From assembly GCA_025602905.1 (NCBI GenBank), contig JAHLKI010000001.1, forward strand, positions 2,046,001 through 2,110,000: DNA of 64,000 nt, given 5' to 3'. Every line of letters begins with the position of its first letter. Within the stretch, counting starts at the first letter, position 1. Positions 57,349 through 64,000 of the stretch are shown in pieces. The notes under the pieces were generated by a model. The model was given only the letters and a program-made list of their open reading frames with translations, had not been told where the DNA came from and did not search any database. Both the position numbers and the translations under genes were made by a program. This DNA is from Phlyctochytrium arcticum (taxonomy: Eukaryota > Chytridiomycota > Chytridiomycetes > Chytridiales > Chytridiaceae).

Positions 57349-58420
57349 AGTTCGTAGATCCGGCCAGAATGGCATGTTCCACATCCCCGGACTCATCAAT
57401 CTGTCGGCCCAAATGGTTGAGGGGCGGGACCGGTGGGTGTTGCGGTACCTCGCGCAGGTAGTGACGGTAAAACGTGCGGCTACGCTCACTCCAGTTTGCC
57501 GCGGCAAACACCCTATCGATGGCGGCACCGCGGAGCTATGTGGCGGAAGAAGATACCCCGCGGATAGAGTGGGGCGGCGCCGCAATAATTTCTCGAATCC
57601 AGTTGGCAATTGTGTCTCCGGAGGCTTCCCGGTATGGGGCCCGAGTAATCAAGAAAATGTGCAAGGTCGGATGGGGTGTCGGGCGGCGGTCCTCAGTACG
57701 ACGGAGAAGGAGGAATAGGTGGTGTACCGGGCATATCCGAATATCCGCCGGCCACGCGCGCAAGTAGCGTCGTTTCTCGAGTCCTTCTTTCACCCTAAAT
57801 GCTTGAAAATGGACCCCCTCCAAGGCCTTGTCTAGTGGCCACGTCCTCCAATCAGGCTCCGATGTGGCTCGAATTTTGTTGCGCAGTTGAAAGCGCATTC
57901 CCTCATACAAAATCCTTGCCACGTCCGATCGTGGGCGCCACAGTGAGCAAAGACTCACTAAAAACGCTGTCAGTTTTGTCAATACATCCAGCGGAGTCCG
58001 CAAGTGGTCCAAAATTATCATGGGGTCCCAAGCTGGCGGAGGAAGCCGCGGGCGCACGGTTTGATCCTGTAGTTGGCGTAGGAGATTGGTCATGGTGGGC
58101 GTCCGCCCCAGCTGCGGTCGCGGCGGGTGAAGACGCAGCCAGGTAGACGATATGGTGCTCAAGTATTTATGCAGGGAGTTGAATGTGTGCATATTCGCCA
58201 TATCCATCAAGAAATTGACTGCAACAGGGATATTGTATTTGCCTGGATCGTGCCCCTTCTCGAGGCACCAAGCACTGTATTTGCCCCAATTCGAGTCCTT
58301 GTTCCGTCTAGTCTTTGACCTAACCTCCTCTGAGAGAAGGGCTGCGGCGGCAGGCGAGAGGCCCTCGTGTAATTTGGCTGCCCGGAGAGGATCCACGGTG
58401 GATTGGCGTACGCTCCCGTA
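57277..58420 (-). pseudogene. DIRS tyrosine recombinase (frameshifted)
   Basis: The frame that reads through to 57536 contains EGLSPAAAALLSEEVRSKTR, then a core-binding region (NWGKYSAWCLEKGHDPGKYN, VAVNFLMDMA, HKYLSTISSTWLRLHPPRP). The catalytic part follows: LWRPRSDVARILY (first catalytic Arg), TLHIFLITRAPYREASGDTI and the His-x-x-Arg motif HSIRG near 57555. Then a stop breaks the frame; the tail with the probable catalytic Tyr (ERSRTFYRHYLREV) is found in another frame at about 57440-57500. At least one frameshift therefore separates the catalytic residues. Confidence 0.82.
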
Positions 58421-58662
58421 GTTGGCCATTTCTGGGCCAGGGCATCCGTGCCTTCCGCTTCCGGATCTGGGCGCCAGCTGAAGAATCGGGGACACTGGCG
58501 GTTCAGGCGGTCGGCAAAAAGATCGATCGTTCGAGTTCCGTATACTGCTTGAATCGCCTGGAATGCGACAGGGTGGAGTTGCCATGCGTTCCTGTCCCAA
58601 GTTATTCGACTCAAGCGATCCGCGTGAACGTTCTCCTTCCCGGGAATGAACTGAGCTATCAG

Positions 58663-59235
58663 TCAAATGTTCTGTTCCATGCAGATTGTGCCGATCTGTT
58701 TCGCAATGTCTAGTAAGAGCGGGGACCGGGTACCCCCTTGGTTGTTGACGTACACTAGCGCCGTCGTGTTGTCTGTTCTCAGACGGACTGTTTTTCCGCG
58801 CCATTGTTCCTGGTGAATCTGTAGTGCGAACAAGATTGTCTTCAGCTCTCGGTCGTTCGAACTCTGTTGGCGCTCCCATATCGACCAGAATCCGCTGGTC
58901 TCCTGGTTCATGGAGTTGGTGAATCCCCATGCGTGACTGGACGCGTCGGTCATAGTTGTCAGCGTCTCGTCCGTTGCCTGTGGAATGATGCATGCTCCGT
59001 TCCAAGTCCGTAGTGAATTGCGCCACCACGTTAGTTCCGTGAGAGCCTCTTTGCTCAGTAGTATCGACGTGTCCCAGCGGCCCTCTTTCCGTAAGCCACG
59101 ATTCTGCTCCCGTTGCAAGTGACGGAGCTGGAGCAGCGCGGGGCGGACCGCCTGCGCCTTACTGCTGAGCATCCCAATCAGCGACGCCAGGCGGCGGACA
59201 GTCATTTCCTGGTTTAGAATTGCTTGGTCGGTCAT
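58663..59235 (-). pseudogene. DIRS RNase H domain
   Basis: A frame of 190 residues with RNase H landmarks: TMTDASSHAWGF (first Asp), NDRELKTILFALQIHQ (Glu), LRTDNTTALVYVNNQGG (second Asp). The block YGTRTIDLFADRLNRQCPRF with SWRPDPEAEGTDALAQKW, typical of the DIRS linker after RNase H, continues in another frame at about 58560-58380. It is out of frame with the RT upstream, consistent with decay. Confidence 0.82.
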
Positions 59236-60073
59236 TCTCCGGATGGACCGGACGGACCTTGTCTTTGGGCAGCGTCAACGTCATATTCCTCGAGTTGACC
59301 TGGAATCCGAGGAATTGGATGGTCTCGGTTGGTTGTAGAACCGATTTGGCCAGGTTGATGGTGAAACCCAACCGCAACAGCTGTGACGTCACCTCCTCGA
59401 GTGCCGTTGTTGTTTCCTCCTTGGTCCATCCGAGTATCAGTATGTTGTCGAGGTAAAACACTAGGCGGATCCCCTTCTCGCGCAGGGGTGTCAGTCCGAA
59501 CGGTAAAACGCAGAATTGGTGGATCTTTCCCCGCCACTCAAACAACACGAACCGACGAGCAGCTGCGTGAAGGGCGAGGGCATTGTAAGCGTCCTTCAAG
59601 TCCAATTTGACCATCTTGTCCGCCGGGCGGATCAAACCCCAAAGGGTAGACATTCCTTCCATCTTGAAGTGATTGTATGGGATGTGCGCATTCACGTGTC
59701 GGACATCCAAGCACGGACATGCTTTCCCGTTTGGCTGGTGCACTGCAAACAAGTTTGAGAGAGTGCATTGCGGTTGCTCCTCGGGGTCTTGGATCTCCAC
59801 TATTGCCTTCGTGTCCAGCCACTCCTTGATCTGGTTGTCGAGAATCATTTGATCGTTCATTGCCAGACAAAACTTTTGTGAGCGTGAGCAAATCTTTGTA
59901 TGGGGTGAAATTTCGATTGACACTCCCTCCCGAATCATCCTGCTGGCCCAAGGGGCAACTCCGCTGTCCTGCCATTGCTGCCAGCACCGCTGTGTCCCCC
60001 GTGGGATCAGCTCTGGTCTGAGCGGCCATCGCTTCGCCCCTTGCAAAGCCGCTCGTTCCAGTGTGGCTATCAA
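59232..60073 (-). pseudogene. DIRS reverse transcriptase, internally deleted
   Basis: RT blocks: HQPNGKACPCLDVRHVNAHI (fingers; usual R-D-R-H-x-N), MVKLDLKDAYNALALHAA (motif A with catalytic Asp), FVLFEWRGKIHQFCVLPFGL, then directly LREKGIRLVFYLDNILILGW (motif C). Two lesions are visible. The stretch between LPFGLT and LREKG (normally about 15-20 residues, carrying motif B residues such as SxPxxFxK) is missing. The motif-C sequence is YLDN instead of YLDD, losing a catalytic Asp. The frame then shifts after KDKVR. Confidence 0.85.
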
Positions 60074-61075
60074 TTGGCTGTCGGGTTCCCGTTCTGGAAT
60101 TGGTTGGTGTTTTGGTACTGTTGCTTGGTTTGGCCACGGCCCCGGCCGCGGCCCCTGTCGTTTCCCTGACCTCGATATCCTCCACAGGGTCGGTGTGGTT
60201 GCTGCGGGCGTCTAGCATCGGTAGGCGCACGGTTTCGATTGACGGCAAGGGAGAGAACCTGTTGTGTGTTCCGTCTCTCATTTGCTTGGTGCCAGGTTTG
60301 GACCAGGTTGTCGCCAAAAAGCCAATGGTTGTGGAGCGGCTCTTTTTCTCCTGCGTCTTTGATTTTGGCAGGCATCTTAGCTCCGGAGATGAATGCTTTG
60401 CGGCGCTTGAAGCGGGTGGTGGCTTTGAGGTGCGCTGTGTAAGTGACTTGGTGTTCCAACAAACGGGCCAAGTCTTCTGCCCTAGCGAGTAATTGGTCGC
60501 CATCGAGAGGTTCTCTGGTCTCTCGACTGTCTTTGAGGAATTTGATGAGCGTGTTAGCTTTCCAGAGGAGGATTGCTTCATTACGTGCGGTGACTCCGAA
60601 ATCTTGTTCTGTATCCGCATACTGCTTGTCGAGCTCGCCCACTGTATGTTCAATGCGTTTCCCTTTGAGATCTGCAAGGGCTGGATCGAGCTCGGCTGAC
60701 TTGCAGAAGCCTCCTTGAGGTTCTTGTTGTTTACGCAAAATACACCGAGTGTAGTAGCAAGAAATCAGGAGCCAGGATCTTGCGAGTTTCTTTGGGTAGA
60801 TCCCATTGTCCAGCTTTAAAGGCTTCGGCGGCGTGGGTAGGTGGTTCTTTGTCTGAGCTAGAACCATTGGAGTTGTCGTCATTCTCCGAGTCCCAAGGAT
60901 TGATCAAGTCTATACTTAGCTTTCTTGGGAGGAGTGTTGGTATTCTGTTGGGGAGCCATGATTGTACACAGGGCGTCCACTGAGATCCCGAGGCCTGCCA
61001 GCGTATTGTGCAAGGCCTCGACTTTGTTAGTTTGAGTAGGAGCATTTTCAGCCATAGGTGAAGGTTGTTTAGTTG
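60070..61075 (-). pseudogene. DIRS gag-like ORF (frameshifted)
   Basis: The N-terminal part MAENAPTQTNKVEALHNTLA and TIMAPQQNTNTPPKKAK runs in one frame to about 60925. The acidic part INPWDSENDDNSNGSSSDKE, PPTHAAEAFKAGQWDLPKET continues in another frame, and the C-terminal 270 codons (60882-60070) in a third: helical segments (EDLARLLEHQVTYTAHLKAT) and a Gly/Arg-rich end (GGYRGQGNDRGRGRGRGQTK) typical of nucleic-acid-binding Gag tails. There are several indels. No CCHC knuckle is seen. Confidence 0.75.
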
Positions 61076-61124
61076 ATGGTTTTGTGTTAGAGCCTGTCAA
61101 TGTTGCCAGACTCGCTGCTCTGAA

Positions 61125-61305
61125 AACGGCAAAGGGAAACGGGAGGGTGAACAGGACACTATTATAGTCTTTTCTATAGCATTTATAGTTATATTAGATG
61201 ACACCAACAGAGACTCATTGCCATGGGAACGGCATAATCACTGACACCGGGCCTTCTGCAGAGCGAAATCTGTCCAAGGATGGACGAATTTATGAAGTCT
61301 ATCTG
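61125..61305 (-). repeat. Right terminal repeat of the DIRS element
   Basis: 61125-61239 is inverted relative to 57065-57179. The outer tip 61240-61305 recurs inverted in the ICR (57281-57348). It ends at ...TATCTG before host sequence ATCTCCTGCC. Confidence 0.92.
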
Positions 61306-64000
61306 ATCTCCTGCCATGACTGTTTCTTCACTTCCCCCAGTTCTTTGATGTACACTTTCCCCCTACTTCTCTCTGGCTATTTCCTCTCTGCACCTGCTTT
61401 GGTCATAATCCCTTTTGCCAATCTGCCAAGACCTTTAAAGTCATTCTGTTCTGGGCTCTCCTAGCTACACTGGAAATCTGACTTTCTACAACCAACCGTT
61501 CTTTATCATATTTGCGGTCCCATTCATCTGCTCAATCTGTCTGCCAGATTAAACAATTTACAGACTACTAATTTCTTAGGTTGTTGCTTATTCTTCTCTT
61601 CCCAGTCTTTTTTGGTCCTGTCCTCTGTGCTTATCTGTACTTGGGATGAGTATCTGCATTGTCTCTGCTCCTTTCCTTCCTATTTGGGCTGTCCTGTGAC
61701 TCTAGCTAATTGGTTGGATGTTGTTGTCCTTTAACTGCACTGTCTCGCTTACTGTCTGTTCTGTTTTTCTCCTTGAAATAAAAAATCTGTCATTCATCTC
61801 TTGCTCAGAGGCTGTCTACCCATTTCGCTGCACACCAATAACTTTGTCCCCCCATTCTTTGTCTTTCCTGTCCTTTTTGCTTCTGCCACCACTTGACTTC
61901 CTGTCTCTCTGGATGATTTGTCCTTGGACTGTACCTAATCTTGAACCATCCTTCTTTCCAATTTTGACCGTTCTATGCTCCTGATCCTCTGCCCAGCATA
62001 TGGAACATTTATGCTACACATCTACTTTTAGGGCTGATGCAAATTGTTTTGTTCCCGCTCTTTCTGTGTCGTCCTTTCTTCTATCCTCAACCTAGGCAGG
62101 CAGATCTGTCCGTACTTGACCTATTCATGGACTTGTTCCTTTTGTATCTTTTCATACCAATTTGGCGTATGTGCATTGGCAACTCTTTTTCATTTCAACT
62201 TTTTACGTGACCTTCACTAGCTCTGGTGAAGGTGGATGCTATTCTGTCAACTCCGGTGTAACATTCTCTGGCTCTGTTCCCTTCCCACTTTCACATTTGT
62301 GAATCTCTGGGGAAGGCGGTTTATTTCTTTGCCCAGATCTGTTTCAGGTCTTTTAGCATGCTCTGTTGGCTGGCTTTTGAGAGAGAATGCACAACAGCGC
62401 CGCTGTTTAAGTGTATACTTCGAAGCCAGGGTTTAGTAGTGCCCCATGACTTACTTGCTTTGTTGATACTCTCAATGATGCCTGTTCCTGGAGCAAATTT
62501 TCCATTGTCACTACTGTTGTATTATTTTCACAGTATTGTGCTTTGCCTTCCACTATTTGGAGTAAAAACTGCTTTTAAGCAGATGCTGTAGTGCCATTAC
62601 TGTTGCTTTCTGCTGTACAACGTTTTGGCACTATCCACCACTCTCAAAGGGCAGCCACGCCAACTCCTTACAGTGGGGTTCACCATTCTCTGTTTTGATG
62701 AAGCAGGCAAGAGAGACATAGATTGAGAATGGGCAAGATTATTTTTTGTCATGAAGCACGCACGTTAGAGAGTGTGTACTTTCACATGCGTTTGTTACAG
62801 GCATTTAGATTGTTATAGAAGGCAAAGTTATACATAAACTGGGCACAATAAATCTGAGCAAGTTGCTTGGTTAAGTGTGCACTTACCATGTGTATTGTAT
62901 CAGAAGTTTCTCCATATGTCTCTTGGAGTGAGAACACCAGAACACCGCTGCCATATGCCATACTTTGGTCGGCATTGAGTCGAGCTTGCTCTCCACGTGA
63001 ACTTCCTCCATTGCCTAAAATTCCATTTTTTGCAGCTGTCAATAATATTCAGTAGGTACTCTTTCTGTGCCAATACCCACATTATGCCTGACCCATCTTT
63101 GGCCTATTGATTTCCATTGTTTTTTCTCTTTCTATGATTTTAAGTTCCTTTTGCTTGTCATATATATCATTTTCCTCTCCAGTTATACCATTCTTAAACT
63201 TGAAGCCCTGTCCATCTGTTTACAAGACGTATTTTGAAAATGATGAAAGTAAGACATCTATTGGCAATAAAGTACTTGGATTGTATTGGGCTCACTGGAT
63301 GGCTTTACCACCGGCTCGTGGCGATGCCATTGCCTCACTGTGCCTGCGGCACAATGACGCAGTGGTCCTTTGGTCCTCAAAATCGGTTCTTTATTATATA
63401 ATAGACAGTCAACTACTGCCTTTGTTCAGAATGTTGGTGTTACTTGCTGGGGTACTTGGCGTCACATTGACTGATATTGACTGGTTTACCACCATTCAAG
63501 ATGACCTTTTACTACTGCATCTCTTTGCAACAACCGTATGGCATTAGGAAAACTTGGCCAAAGTGGTTTTTACTCAAAATCACGTCAAGGTCTGCCCCAC
63601 TACTCCTGGCCCATATCACCCAACCACTGTTTGAGTGGGGTAGAATCTTTGCACCCCGCTTACCTGCCGCCAGCCCCCGTTGGGGCACAAGCTCTGCTCA
63701 GACAAACTTTTCTTGTGACAAAGTCTGTTTGGGCACGCTTCATTTGGGGTCTTTCAGACAGGAATTGTAAAGAACCCGTAATATATATCAATGAGATGTG
63801 GTTGCACTCAAGCTAAATCCTGCAATGCGAGAGCACAGCCAACAATCCCTGGATACTGCAGGTCTAGATAGATCCAGGATAGCAAGAACAAAAGTGTTAA
63901 AACAGGATAGCTGGCAAATTGCTCAAGTAGCAAAACATTTGCCAAATGGTGTTTTTGGCATTCCCATGAGCATGGATCAGTCTCTCACCAATCAAACATG
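61306..64000. other. Gene-poor CT/T-rich interval right of the DIRS element
   Basis: 2.7 kb. 61306-62650 is strongly pyrimidine-rich on the plus strand and resembles in composition the flank at 56640-56990 left of the DIRS, so the element probably inserted into one such tract. 63107-63816 holds two overlapping frames (146 and 92 codons) with some protein-like character (KPCPSVYKTYFENDESKTSI; WAHWMALPPARGDAIASLCL) but no family I recognise. They could be a decayed mobile-element gene running off the window. Confidence 0.4.

Larger units (their letters stand above)
57028..61305 (-). mobile_element. DIRS-type tyrosine-recombinase retrotransposon, degenerate copy
   Basis: A 4.28-kb element read on the minus strand: gag-like (about 61.05-60.07 kb), reverse transcriptase (60.07-59.24), RNase H (59.24-58.66) and tyrosine recombinase (about 58.4-57.4). 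It has DIRS terminal architecture: 115-bp inverted repeats (57065-57179 and 61125-61239, five mismatches), unpaired outer tips (57028-57064 and 61240-61305), and an internal complementary region (57241-57348) that is the complement of both tips joined together. DIRS elements copy through a circle that is inserted by the recombinase, without target-site duplication; none is seen here. Broken frames, an RT deletion and CpG-to-TpG changes say this copy cannot move on its own. Confidence 0.93.

Noticed and set aside
57028..61305. LTR retrotransposon or Ngaro-type element
   Set aside because: Terminal repeats are inverted, not direct; there is an internal complementary region and a tyrosine recombinase rather than a DDE integrase. 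Ngaro elements have split direct repeats.

Overview
This window is nuclear DNA of a fungus. Genes are split by many short introns (about 50-60 bp, GT...AG, often with a CTAAC/CTGAC-like branch site). The gene set is fungal: a CSL (CBF1/RBP-J) transcription factor, a GATA factor, Spc7/KNL1, Nop7/Pescadillo, urease accessory UreF and Tsr3. Three things point to an early-diverging, probably zoosporic (chytrid-like) fungus rather than a yeast or mushroom: a DIRS tyrosine-recombinase retrotransposon, a small N-myristoylatable protein, and a protein that looks like animal ERICH2. The placement is inference, not proof.

Layout. 1-1138: 3' end of a gene whose product carries four RFxV motifs. 1320-2906: head-to-head ribosomal protein genes eS28 and uS11. 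3197-4837: CDC37. 4866-5117: three tandem repeats of about 88-90 bp. 5621-9016: CSL factor. 9387-11028 (-): Pescadillo. 11203-14151: large PPR protein. 14490-16975 (-): bromodomain/ankyrin protein. 16976-20530: gene-poor, with a candidate structured RNA near 17.5 kb. 20531-22069 (-): GATA factor. 23908-25760: UreF, then a phosphoribosyltransferase. 25939-26840 (-): secreted Thr-rich protein. 27727-29835: importin alpha. 30185-32552 (-): SET-domain histone methyltransferase. 32677-34177: DUF89/ARMT1-like phosphatase. 34300-35320 (-) and 35349-36397 (+): 5-formyl-THF cyclo-ligase and NUS1, with only 28 bp between their start codons. 36545-39830: hypothetical protein, HSP20-like protein, NDUFA4-like subunit, myristoylated small protein and TSR3. 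40933-44823: Spc7/KNL1 (20 exons modelled). 44989-45510 (-): ERICH2-like protein. 45851-46336: synaptobrevin. 46443-54230 (-): a giant HEAT/ARM-like protein I could not identify.

From 54.2 kb to the end the DNA changes character. It is AT/CT-rich with no confident host gene. It holds diverged repeats at 55.4-56.4 kb and one DIRS element (57028-61305, coding on the minus strand) with inverted terminal repeats and an internal complementary region. The element's reading frames are broken, so this copy looks dead.

Most genes are unrelated housekeeping functions. Neighbours are often divergent with short shared upstream regions (eS28/uS11, Pescadillo/PPR, CYCLO-LIGASE/NUS1, SET/ARMT1, TSR3/KNL1, ERICH2-like/synaptobrevin). 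Exon boundaries were deduced by hand from splice signals, frame continuity and protein family similarity. Where a full exon list is given, the exon lengths sum to a multiple of three.
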